Assembly: GCA_030159075.1 (NCBI GenBank) | Contig: BROG01000636.1 | Location: forward strand, 124,001 to 188,000 | Reading direction: 5' to 3' | DNA from: Atrina japonica | Taxonomy: Eukaryota; Mollusca; Bivalvia; Pterioida; Pinnidae | Length of the DNA: 64,000 nt | Part shown: in pieces, positions 1-14,249 of the stretch | How positions within the stretch are numbered: position 1 is the stretch's first letter | How the letters are laid out: each line of letters opens with the position of its first letter | The notes under the pieces: model-generated | What the model was told of the DNA's origin: nothing | What the model saw: only the letters and a program-made list of their open reading frames with translations | Databases searched by the model: none | Program-made: the position numbers and the translations under genes

Positions 1-186
1 GTTTTTCGAGGGTACTCTAATTTTGACTAACTTCTGGCGAAAATTTTGGTAGGCCTAAATTAAAAGCTCCCCTTAAATTTGTTTAATACTTAAATTTGTT
101 TACTTATACTATGTGAAAAAAGTGGGAGGGGGACTGCCCCCGGTGCCTACGCCTATGGGAGCATCCAATAGTTTTGAACTGATTAG

Positions 187-3100
187 GAAACCTAAATTGT
201 AACAAGAACTTGAATTGTAATAAATTTATTATTATAATTCTAGTTGCGGTGACAAAAATTATTACAATTGGGTAGCCAACCTGAATTGTAATAAAAACCT
301 GATTGTAATCAAATAAGTCAAGATGAGATGGACTATATTTCCTGAGGATTTAATAGTTATCACATCTTCAAATACAGAATCTGTATCGTGTTACGTCATA
401 TAATCGTCAATAAAGTATACAAGTAAATACAGCACTCAAACATATTATGTGTATATCTCGTCATATATACTTTAAATGTTAATCATTTAAACCCCTTGGG
501 TGGTCTCTCTATAGGTATATGTAAAAAGTTATTTCATGCACAAAGGCGTAGGAAGCAAAAGTGGGGGCAATATTTTTTTATGAAAATGTTTTTGCCGGTA
601 AAAAATGTTTCATGTGCCTTTTGATTATGCAATAAATATATACAACAGTGGTGGATCTAGAACAATCTAGAGCAAATGGTGCGCTCATTATGTGTACAAA
701 ATTGGATATCATTAATGAATGAAATTTTCAGATCTTTAGCTGATAATAACACAAGCCTGAAATTCGTATTCATTTTGATCCAATGCAAATTTTGATTACA
801 AATACATGCCAAGAAAAATATTTTTACCGATATGTATGGCAAACCAAATTCATAAAATCCAAAATCTACAGACAAAGTCAGTGTGTACCCAGGATTTCAA
901 ATTAGAGGGAAGGAAGAGTATATAAACGTTTTCGCCGGGCGTAGCGAGCGTGAACATTTTGGTAGTCTCTATTTTATCTGGATTCCAGATGTGATGATAA
1001 TATATCAAATATTTATATACATGTATATTGAAAGTTAAAATTTCTGCTTGAAATGATTGTGTTGTATAGGATGGCATAAAGCTGCTATCGACATGTTGAG
1101 GTAATCTTATTAGTTATGTCGACATGATGTAATAATTAAATGCGTTATATTGAGAAAACGACTTATTCACATAAATTATGTCGACTTGAACTCATATTTT
1201 TCTCAACATGTCAACATATTGATATGGATTATATCGACATAATGTAACCAAATTATATCAACATGTCGTCAAAAAGTGTTTTTTATGACACTGTTTTGCG
1301 CAGTAAAACGGTGACATTATATCGCCAAGTTTCGAGAATCATCACATTATGTCGACATGTTGACATTCTGTAGTGATAAATATTGTGCCAAAGACAGTTT
1401 TACAATGTTATTTAAATGCATGTATATTATCATCGATTCTGGAATCCAGAAAAAAGACTTCTCAGAGTTTTTAAATTTGGCCTATCGAAATTTTCAATAC
1501 TCCCCACGTCCACCCCGCTAACTCGAAATCATGGATCCAACCAGACTTCATAAATAGAAATACAATAATGATAATAACTTTTTTTGCTTATGCATTGGTT
1601 TGGTCAAGCAAATCGAACATTAACAAATCGAAGATATGTTTTCAAAAATATTTATTTATTCTCAACTTAATGTATCAATGACATAAATTGACAAAGATTT
1701 TAATAAATTTAATATCAGATTTCGTGATTTTAATTATTTTATTTTTTGTTGATCCGTAGTCTTTGGTCCATATTTTCGGGGTGGGGGGTACTCTATGCGG
1801 GGGAATTCTATGCTACAATACCGAGGGAATTAATAAGGTTGAAAACTTGTTAACAATCCGTCTGCTATATAATTTTCAAATAAATATATCTATGTGTAAA
1901 CTAAGCTAACATCTGCCAGCCACTATAAAACTTTAAAATTGGCGTATAACAACATTCAAAATTCTCAGCATGTGTTAATATGAAAATTTATTTGTAAACT
2001 AAATTTGCATTACATTAAAATGAATACAAGTTTCCCTTGTGTTATTATCAGCTACAGATATTAAAATATCCAATTCTGTACACAGAATAAATGCAACATT
2101 TTCACGTGTACGGCATCTTGCATCCCCACAATAATAAAAAAAAATCTGGGAAGCATACCCAGCTGGATCATGGGGAAAGTAAACGATGATTTTTTTGTCA
2201 GTACGCTAGAGAATACCTCATCGGGCTTTCGAATTAATCAATCAACTAAATATTTTTAATGATAAAGAGAACATAATTCAATGTCTGGAAGTAAAGTAAC
2301 GTTTTCTTTTAAGAAAGCTAATAATCAATGTGAATTCTAGCAGATTACTAGGCGTATTTTCGCATATGGGTGCAGAAAAAATGCTTCTACGAGCTTCCAA
2401 AAAAGAAATGTTGTTTTTATTTAATGCATAATACACAACCCTCTAATGAAATATCGTCTCATAATTAATCCAACACTTAAAATTATGTGAAGTAACCAGT
2501 TAGTGCGTGCCTCTTAAGTTGATAAAATAATTAATTTTTCTATAAAATTAAAAACAAATTGCCCGAAATTCCGCTCGGGCAAATACATCTTGAAACTTTG
2601 AAACCTCAGTCTGCTTTTGATGATGTATGCATTGCATCACAAAAAGGTATAATTTTATGTCACCAGTCTAAAAACACCAATTAACCTTTTTAATTTTTTA
2701 TAGACGCACCACTGTTGCATGACAAAATTTGAAAACAATTTTTTACTGCAAAATCATTTTCAAAAAAGAAAAAAATAAATGGAAAAGAAAAGAGAAAAGA
2801 AAGAAAATTAGCCCCTCCCCACTTTCGATTGCTTCCTCCGCCACTGTTATGTGATAATTTATCGCAACACGTAATAATTATGTATTGATATACGTCATCC
2901 TGTCGACATAATGTGATGATTATCAAAACTTGTCAATGTAATGTGATCGTTTTACTGCGCAAAAAAACCCACTTTTTGCCGCCATGTTGATATAATTTGC
3001 TCACATTATGTCTATATAATTCATATCAATATGTTGACATGATGAGAAAAATATGAGGTTATGTCGACATAATTTATGTGAATATGTCGTCAAAATTAAG

Positions 3101-3600
3101 TCGTTTTGTCAATATAACGCAATTAATTATCACATCATGTCGAAATAACTAATCAGATTATCTCAACATGTCGATGGCAGCTTTATGCCATCGTAGTTGT
3201 ATATACATGTATCGTGTATGGAATTACTTTTTATATATAATTCACCAACTGTACCATCCAAAGGGTTTTAAGTGAGTTATTATCCATGATTGATATATAA
3301 AGTTATATAATGGGTTGCATTCTGTGTGTACGTGTATTCTTTATTGACGACTGTATGAGGTAACACGATCCAAATTCTATATTTGAAGCTGTTATAAATA
3401 TTAACACCTCAGGAAATATAGACCTTCTCATCTTGACTTATTTTATTACAATTCATGTTTTTATTACAATTCAGTTTGGCTATCCAATTGTAATAATTTT
3501 CTTGCATTTCAACTGGTTTTGTAGTAAATTTATTACAAGCCATGTTTTTATTACAACTCAGGTTGACTACCTGTTCATGTTTTTTATTACAATTTAGGTT
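187..3600. repeat. Composite foldback (large inverted repeat) structure
   Basis: Arms 1066-1366 and 2900-3197 are inverted copies of about 300 bp rich in ATGTCGACAT palindromes. Outer parts 187-500 and about 3330-3600 are also inverted copies (TTGTAATAA-rich, then the ACACGAT/TTGACGA segment). Smaller inverted pairs are 960-1010 with 1425-1470 and about 690-800 with 1975-2090. The arms are separated by about 1.5 kb without coding capacity. It is most likely a non-autonomous foldback-type DNA element with nested insertions. Confidence 0.7.
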
Positions 3601-3689
3601 GGCTACCTAATTGTAATAATTTATTTTTGCATCGCAACCAGTTTTATAACACATTTATTGTAATTTATGCCTAGAATTCAACAAGAACT

Positions 3690-3920
3690 GCTTGAAATTA
3701 TTGTTGTATATAACATGTATGAAATTACATTGATTTTACATAGATAATTCACAAACTGTACATATAGAGATACCATCCAGAGGGTTTAAATTGAATTATT
3801 ATCCATGCTTGACATATAAAGTATACATGACTAGATATACACCGTAATATGATAGGTTGAATTCTGTATGTACTTGTATACTTTATTGATGACTATATGA
3901 CGTAACACGATCCAGGGCCC
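3690..3920. repeat. Direct copy of the foldback outer arm
   Basis: The 3700-3915 sequence repeats 3197-3370 in the same orientation (TATAAAGTATACAT, CTTTATTGA, GTAACACGATCCA), giving three copies of this segment when the inverted one at about 360-540 is included. Confidence 0.6.
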
Positions 3921-4115
3921 GAATTCACCAAATTTACTCAGTATTGAAGCTCAACTTTGACTCATAATTTTAACTGTATAGTCGTTTGTAATATTCTGAA
4001 TTTGAGTCAACAGGAAAAATTATTTTACGTCATCATTAACATAATTTTTGTATCACACACGATTTCCTGTAAAACATGAATAAATATGTTGAGTACGGTA
4101 CTAAAAAATGTAAAT

Positions 4116-5228
4116 TTAGCATGGTGATAGTTTCCTCTTCGGTCGGGTAAGACGCGTCATGATTATCTTATCAAAAATATTCTGTGTTGTATCTGATTCT
4201 TGAAACCGTCTATTGTTGCGTTGTTGTGGTTGTTGATGGTGCTGTTGTAATCTTGAACGTAATGTCCGAAGTTCTGCGGATAAATTTTGAATCGTAGATT
4301 GGTTATTAATTAAATCTTGACTTTGTTTTTCCTTTTCACATTTTAGATTTGAAATTTCATCCGAAAGTTGCTTCAAACGTTCTTTTAGATCTCTGTTGGC
4401 AGATTCACACTGTGACAGTTTAGAAATTGGTACTGAATTTTCTGGTGTTAATAAACATAGTCCTTTTGATTTTTGTATGTGTTTGTTGAGACCTTTTTGC
4501 AGTGCAATACAACGTGTCTGTAGATTTTCAGTTTCTCTGATTAGTCCCTGGTTTGATTTTGATAAGTTTTTGGATTCTCTGTGAAGATGGCAATTTTCAA
4601 ATTTCAATTTTCAGTTTTCAATTATAACCTTCCGTAGTTGTTTCTGAATAGTAAATGTCTGTTGTTGAGATGAATTCGATTTGCACACATTGATAAGGTC
4701 TTTATTGTCTAGTCCATAAAACGGAAAATTTAGCATATTTTGTTTCTTTTCAACAAAATTTTTGGCACTGGACTTGAGCTTTTTATGTTGTTCTTTGATC
4801 TTTTGCGTCGATTCCGCAACCGCTACAGACTTACAATGACGATGATTATGCGCACGTGGTAAGGCAGCACTAGACACAGAGAAACAACATTTCGCAAAAT
4901 GTCCGAGATTTCCACATTTGAATCAATATGACTGTTTGGCATTACACGAGACTAGGTGATTTCGTAGGGATGGTTTTCCGCACCTGTAACATCCCAAGAA
5001 AGTGTTGTCACAATGTATCCTAAATGCCATTCCCGGTAACATAAGTAAACACGGAGTTTGTCTATACACAGGTTTTCCAGTATATCTGTTGTAGTTATTC
5101 TGCATTCTGGTCGTAATTTCCAGTTTTAGAGATGCTGAGGGGAATTTCGAACTCGCTTTTCTGTCTGAGGTACCGATAGGAAAGTGTATCCAGCTAAAAA
5201 AGTGAATACCCGGATTTAACAACACCAA
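4116..5228 (-). pseudogene. Retroelement Gag/ORF1-like frame with zinc knuckles and a coiled coil, two in-frame stops
   Basis: A single frame of 371 codons is interrupted only by TGA at 4923-4925 and TGA at 4611-4613, with no frameshift. The upstream part has GMAFRIHCDNTFLGCYRCGK and a Cys/His knuckle ending HLVSC. After the first stop comes a second knuckle, KCGNLGHFAKCC. The last 160 residues are heptad-rich (ERLKQLSDEISNLKCEKEK, LSAELRTLRSRLQQ) followed by a Gln-rich stretch. This order resembles ORF1/Gag proteins of invertebrate retroelements. No reverse transcriptase was found next to it. A zinc-knuckle host gene that has decayed is the alternative. Confidence 0.6.
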
Positions 5229-7149
5229 TTATAACCACGGTAAATTTGTGGTCATAAAAAAGAAAGACGCTGAAGGTTTCTTAAAAAATAAAGATGATTT
5301 TAATTTCTAACTGATGGTAGGCGGATTCAGGAAATTCCTAAATCACACCCGTGCTTCCATACAAAGGCCTAAATCCTAACTGACTAAAATACCGCGTGGG
5401 ACGAGTTTGTAATGGCCAGAGACATCCAGTGGCTGTACATGCGCGATAAAGGTTCTCCAAATATTTGACCAAGAGTTCATTTGTTCAGAGGCCGATTGCA
5501 TTAGAGAAATGCTGATTCAACAATGATTATTTCGTGTCTCGAAAAAAACCTAACTTTTCGAGATTAAATCAAAACAGATATAGGTAATTTCGTGTTCGGG
5601 GATATTTTGAATTGTATTAAAGTGGTTTAGTGTTTTTCAGACAATGTTTAAATATTCTTTCGATACTGAGATATATTACCATAGCTTACATAGGATGACA
5701 CGTCTCGCCTAATCCTAATCGCCATGTTCTTCCTTGACAATCGGTAATCCTCGTGAAGCTTTTCCGAAAGTTGATAAGCAATGGCAGGAATGATGGCCGA
5801 TTCATAGGAACGGATACAGCTGACTACGTTTTACTAGATTATTGTAATTGTACGCACTCATTTGTTCTTTTAGGCTGTAGGCTACTCACTAACAACACAT
5901 CGGATTGTGCTGTCAGGTGATCGGTTTTGGGTGTCTATGAGATAAAATATTGCATAAAATCTGCATGTAAAATTTTCCGCCGACGACAGCTCAAGTCGCT
6001 TTAAGAATAGGCCCACTTAAGTTTGGGCCATAACTCAAAACGGTCAGTACAATCCAGATGTATAATTAGTGAATAGCTTACAGTTCTTTCCAGGCCACGC
6101 GCCAAATTGATTAGTCATGACCATAACCCAGATGAAAGACATAATTTTAGGTAATAAAAGAAGAAGCTTGATTAGTAAGAATTACGTGTGATAACGCTTC
6201 ATCACTGTCAGTATGCCGAAAGCCTAAATCCGACAACTCTTCAACCCCTGAGAAACAATGAACTATTCTACAAATCGATGATTTAAGTCAGTCCAAATGT
6301 GTTTTTAGGGGTGAATGTGTTAATGTGCTTAGTCGAAAATTGCTTTCACAGAGAATTATCCTACGTTGTTTTACAAATATATCAATTAACTGATGACTCA
6401 TTTTGACGTGTAAGTTTATTTTGAATGTGTAAATCAATAATACAAATGAGAATAGCCAGATTCTGTAACAGCCGACACAGGATCTGCTAACCGACTACAA
6501 TTTAATATAAGATGCTTCTGCAGCGAAATTCACAAAATATACTCATCACTGAAGGTAAACTACATTTTTGTCAGGATTTAAAGATAAAAACGCATAATAT
6601 ATGCTACAAATGTGTAGATGATGATGATGATGACGATGAAGAAGTGTTTTCCAAATGTTTTTGATGTGAAGTAAAAAATGATGTGGTGACTTTGAGTCCA
6701 GCTTGATGCAGACACCATTCGTGTATCCGAATTATGAAGTGTTAAACGTTTTCCTCTACGGATCTGGAGCAAGTTATTTATTTTTGTTGTTGAAAAACTA
6801 AATATTTCCTAGACTTATAATGACTTGTATTGTTACTTAAGTACGTATATAAATAATTGAAAAAGTATGTATGTAAACAATTCTAATGGCGTCATACTTG
6901 TATTGCGTTATCTTTTTTTATCCATTTATGATTTAACATGTATTATCTATTTATGATTGCATTCATGTTTAAATTTCTAAATTTCCGAAGCTTATGTTTT
7001 TGCATACTATAATATAATTAAGAAATTGACAACCGTTGAATATTTCTACATCAATTCTTTGTTTTAATTTCAAAATACCGGTTTTCTAATTTGAAAGGAG
7101 CTTATCGACGGTTCCCGAATGTGAATAACAATTCTGCAAGTTCTTCGAG
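5229..7149. other. Intergenic stretch without a recognised gene
   Basis: AT-rich sequence. It contains a fragment (about 5935-6005) of the inverted-repeat element found complete at 17400-18683, sharing GACAGCTCAAGTCGCTTTAA, and a short GATGAT run near 6620. No open frame here shows protein-like composition. Confidence 0.6.
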
Positions 7150-7495
7150 TTAAGGGGATATTAGCTGTGTTTACCAAAGAAATTATTTCTACTCTTACTA
7201 CTTGTACTTGATGTACAATAACAAATAAGAACTATACACTGGCATGAAATATCTTCTATTTCTATATATTTTGTGAAAATGAAGTCATGTCCGGTGTGGT
7301 TTGCATATACAAACAGTAGCCCCCTATGGTTGAATTAATGAATTACTGCAAATGTATAATTGCCAAACTGGGTTTCTGAAGCAATTTTCACAAAATATAT
7401 TAGGTATTCAAGAATTTGTATGCCTGTGTATATCAATTTAAGTACCCATCAACGCATGTAAGTTTGATGTTCTTAGTACAAACACTAATGTGTAT
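7150..7495. mobile_element. MITE-like short inverted-repeat element, copy 1
   Basis: Starts TTAAGGGGATATTAGCTGTG and shares about 280 bp with 11210-11552, including ATATATTTTGTGAAAATGA and CAATTTTCACAAAATATAT, which are inverted to each other. The right end is degenerate (ACAAACACTAATG). No coding capacity. Confidence 0.65.
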
Positions 7496-7499
7496 TTTG

Positions 7500-8560
7500 A
7501 GTATTATTACTGACGATAATGACAAGAAGAAACTTGGCAGGTATATCCGTTGATCGTCAGACTCTTATACATGTATGTTTAAGGAATAGTTCATCTCTTA
7601 CTTTTCAGTGTTGATAAATTTTAAGACCTCGTTATAAGAGGTTTGCGGTTACAGTCCTGGTTAAAGCATCGCACTAAATCACGACGTCACTATGGGGCGC
7701 CGTTTTAGTATAAATATTAACTATTTTTTATATCACAAATTCATTTCTTGATATCAGAAATTCTATATATTTATATCAGAAAATAGAGGTGATTTTTTTA
7801 TATCAGATATCAGAAATTCGGTGTTTTGATATCAGAAAATTATTTTTTGATATAAAATGTGTTGTATTATTTGATACCCCAAAATCAAATTTACTACTGA
7901 TATAAAAAATACTACATATTTTTTATAACAGAAAACGATTTTTTGGTTACGAAAGGCTGTTTTATTCACCCTGGATACCGGTATGGTGACAAGTAGAAAT
8001 GATGCTGCATTACCCTAAATTTAAACGTGTCCAGGTCAAGAACGGGTTCATGAAACTGCACCCCGCCTGTGACAGTCTACTTGTCAGCACAGAAATATTA
8101 CAGCTGCAGTAATGCGTGGAGGGATGTACCACTTTATTCATCTTTGTACAATTACATTTTATAACCGACTTTCTTCTTCACTATACGGTTTTGGTCAATT
8201 TGTCCCAAATCCAATATGTCCAATTCCTTTTTATCCTGTTTCATTACCTGTTACTTGAATGCATTTTTATTCTTGATTGTTACTATTATATCTCTGTATC
8301 ACCAAAACATTACTGTATATAGCAAAAATATCAGTGAAACAAACAAACAAACAAAAACTGTAGACACTTTCCCCAGTTTTGCTGTTGTCAAAACGAAACA
8401 GAAGAGTAAATATTATGTAAATACTAAAGTTTTATTGATTTATTACAAAACGCCATATAGAATGATTTTCTGTCGGTAAATGACATAATATATGTTTTTA
8501 TACAATGTTCTCATACATAATAAAGCTGCTGAATCGCTACTCATAATTCTAAAAGCAACG
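7500..8560. other. Intergenic, with a TATCAGAAA-rich patch
   Basis: Around 7720-7930 many short copies of ATATCAGAAA appear in loose tandem. The rest is AT-rich with no supported gene. Confidence 0.5.
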
Positions 8561-9720
8561 AAAACAAAACAAACAACCATTGAAACAAATAAACGAAATG
8601 GTCAATAGTATATAACTGATTGTAAAAAAACAAACAATTAACAAAACAAATACCTAATCTAACGAAAAAGTAACAAAACAAATACCTAATAAAACAAACA
8701 ACTAGCAAAACAAATACACTACAAAGTCAATAGTATACAACGGATTGCAAACTAAAAAGTCAACATTATACAACTGATTTGTAAAACAAAACGGACAACT
8801 AACAAAACAAATACCTAATAAAACAAACAACTAACAAAACAAATACTTAATAAAACGAACAACTAACAAAACAAATACACAACAAAGTCAATAGTATGCA
8901 ATTGATTGCAAAACAAATACCTAATAAAATGAACAACTAACGAAATAAATACACTACAAAGTCAATAGTATACAACTGATTGTAAAACCAAACAAATACC
9001 TAACGAAACAAATAAATACTAAAAACAAACAAATAACAAGTCACTATAAAGTATAGTATACAACGGATTGTAAAACGAAAAAGTAACAAAACATTATATA
9101 CTAAATAATTTGTATAACAAAACAAATACACTACAAAGTCAATAGTATACAACTGATTGTAAAACCAAACAAATACCTAACAAAACAAATACTAAAACAA
9201 AACAAAAACAAATACATACAAAGTCAATAGTATACAACGGATTGTAAACGAAAAAGTCAATATTATACAAATAATTTGTAAAACAAAACGAACTAACAAA
9301 AACAACTACTCGATAAACAACTATCCAAACAAACAACTAACACAACTAACATAACAAGCAACTAACAAAGCAAACAGCTATAAACAAATAACTAACATAA
9401 CAGACATCTAACAAAACAATCGACTAACAAAACAAAAAACACAAGAACAATGTACAAAACAAACAACTAGAAAACAAATAACAAACAAAACAAACAACTA
9501 CCAAAAACAAACAACTAACGAAAAAACAACCATCGAAACAAATGAATAAACGACAAATTCTATAGTATACAATTGATTGTAAAACAAAACAAGCAACTAA
9601 CAAAACAAATACCTAATAAAACAAATATACTACAAAGTCAGTTGTATACAACCGATTGTAAAACAAAACACACAGCTAACAAGACATGTACCGAATAGTA
9701 TACAACTTTCATTATTTCAT
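8560..9720. repeat. Degenerate compound tandem repeat, AACAAA/AATAC-rich
   Basis: Two intermixed units: AACAACTAACAAAACAAATA with CCTAATAAAAC, and CTACAAAGTCAATAGTATAC with AACTGATTGTAAAAC. At least seven copies of the second are visible. Apparent open frames here are artefacts of composition. Confidence 0.85.
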
Positions 9721-10107
9721 TTTTCAGTATGTTAGTTGAGCTCGAATACGGAGTAAATTTGGTGAATTAGGGTACAGATAACAGAAAATAATCATAATCA
9801 AGAAAAGTAAGGATTTCAATTTGAAGCAAAGAAATTTAGCTGATCTTCATTGCATACGTTCGGTATCTTACTGTATATAGGAATGACAGGAACTAAATTC
9901 AAATATACAGTTCACATAGAAAGGAGCGCTGTTGCCTCTTTCGTCCGCCATATATTTTTCTTCTTTCATAATTGACCCATTGACTTTTAATAACTGACTG
10001 GGTAAACAAATTTATATCTGCATTGATTTTACCACGTGTCCCCGAGACTTCGCGATTATTTATATCAAAATCTACAATTAATGTCATTTGAAACAAAATG
10101 AAAGACA

Positions 10108-10108
<1 letters not shown>

Positions 10109-10206
<98 letters not shown>

Positions 10207-10224
10207 TATATATATATATATATA
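10109..10224. repeat. (TA)n microsatellite
   Basis: Nearly pure alternating AT for about 115 bases with one interruption at 10206. Confidence 0.95.
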
Positions 10225-11209
10225 CTCGCGACAAATATGTCAACACGATGCCTCAAGTATTCATTACTATCTGAAACCGATAGACAGCTGTGACCGCGTA
10301 TAAGCCTACGTGCACTACTCTCAACTCTAGTCACTATTGAAAAGAAGATTATTAAGATCGTGTATAAAAGTTTTCACCAAAGTGTAGATCTATAAAACAC
10401 GCATAAAACGAAAAAGAAGAATGATAATAAAATAAAATCGTGTTATTTAAAACGTGACAATGATTATGTCAAGGTATGCATCTAACATAAAATATATTCT
10501 AATATATAATACAACATGGAGGAGTATCGATACCTTGTAACTATGTATTTCAGAAATTATTTACTAGGCTTTTCCGGAGGTCCAATGTCCAGCCTATTTA
10601 CCAACTGTATCCTGGGACGCCTGATGGTTAATATTTTGTTATTTGTAAACGTCATATTAATTGACAAGGATTAAACCATTCATTATCGCAATTTCGTTGA
10701 ATTGGACGAGAAACGAATAAGAAACTCGTTATAACGATATTTGATATTCGTTGTCTAGAATTAGGTCGAATATATTGTCTTAAGTTTTTCTCTAGACATT
10801 GGCTAGAAATCAAGGATTATGAAATTAGTTATGACGGATCAAGTAAATCCATTTTGATAATCTATTTTAAATCAAATTGTGATTATGATTTTTCTGATTA
10901 AAATCTCTGACGAATTTCTGTAATTGCTGTTAAATTAATATTTGATAGATCCCACATGGGTTTTCATTTAGTACTCAAATAAATAATGTAAAGAATCTAG
11001 GAATCTAGATGGTTACAATATACAAGAGAGCTTTATTTTACAATATTGAAAATCAATGTTTCAATTTTAGATAAAAGGTAAATTAGAACGTCACTTACAT
11101 ATTTGCATAATTGTTCTTTTTACCGCAATTCACACCTCGACAACACTTATCACACTTTGTATATACATTGTAAAATGATAATATTAACAAAATTAAAAAC
11201 ATTAGCTGT

Positions 11210-11552
11210 GTTTATAAAAAATAATTTGATTTTTTCTACTTTTACTACTTGTACTTGATGTACAATATCAAATAACAGATATACATTAGCATAAAAATAT
11301 CAAATTGCTATATATTTTGTGAAAATGAGGTGAGGCCCTGTGTGGTATTCATATACAAATAGTAAATTTGAGTTGATCAATTGCAAGTGAAAATGTGCCA
11401 AATTGGATTTCTCAAGCAATTTTCACAAAATATATAGGAATCTAAGAATTCTTGTGCCAGTGTATATCTCTTTTTTATTATTGTGTATCAATCTAAGTAG
11501 CAAAAAATACAAAAAATTTGGTTTAAAACAAAACACAGCTAATGCCCCTTTA
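11210..11552. mobile_element. MITE-like short inverted-repeat element, copy 2
   Basis: TTAGCTGTGTTT at 11212-11223 is the reverse complement of AAACACAGCTAA at 11531-11542. The interior matches the 7150-7495 copy. It begins about 125 bp after the SR-like stop codon and supplies an AATAAA on the minus strand at 11474-11479, so it may lie in that gene's 3' UTR. Confidence 0.7.
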
Positions 11553-11677
11553 AAACTTTCTAATACAAAGAAATATATGTATATGTCAAATATATGTTTA
11601 AATGGTTATGTTATAAAACTAATCTAGGTGATAATGACAGGTTCTTGGAAGAGAAAACAACTTGCATCAGCATCATT

Positions 11678-14246
<2,569 letters not shown>

Positions 14247-14249
14247 TGA

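Noticed and set aside
9899..10303. Frames across the (TA)n tract
   Set aside because: The peptides are Tyr-Ile repeats produced by a microsatellite.
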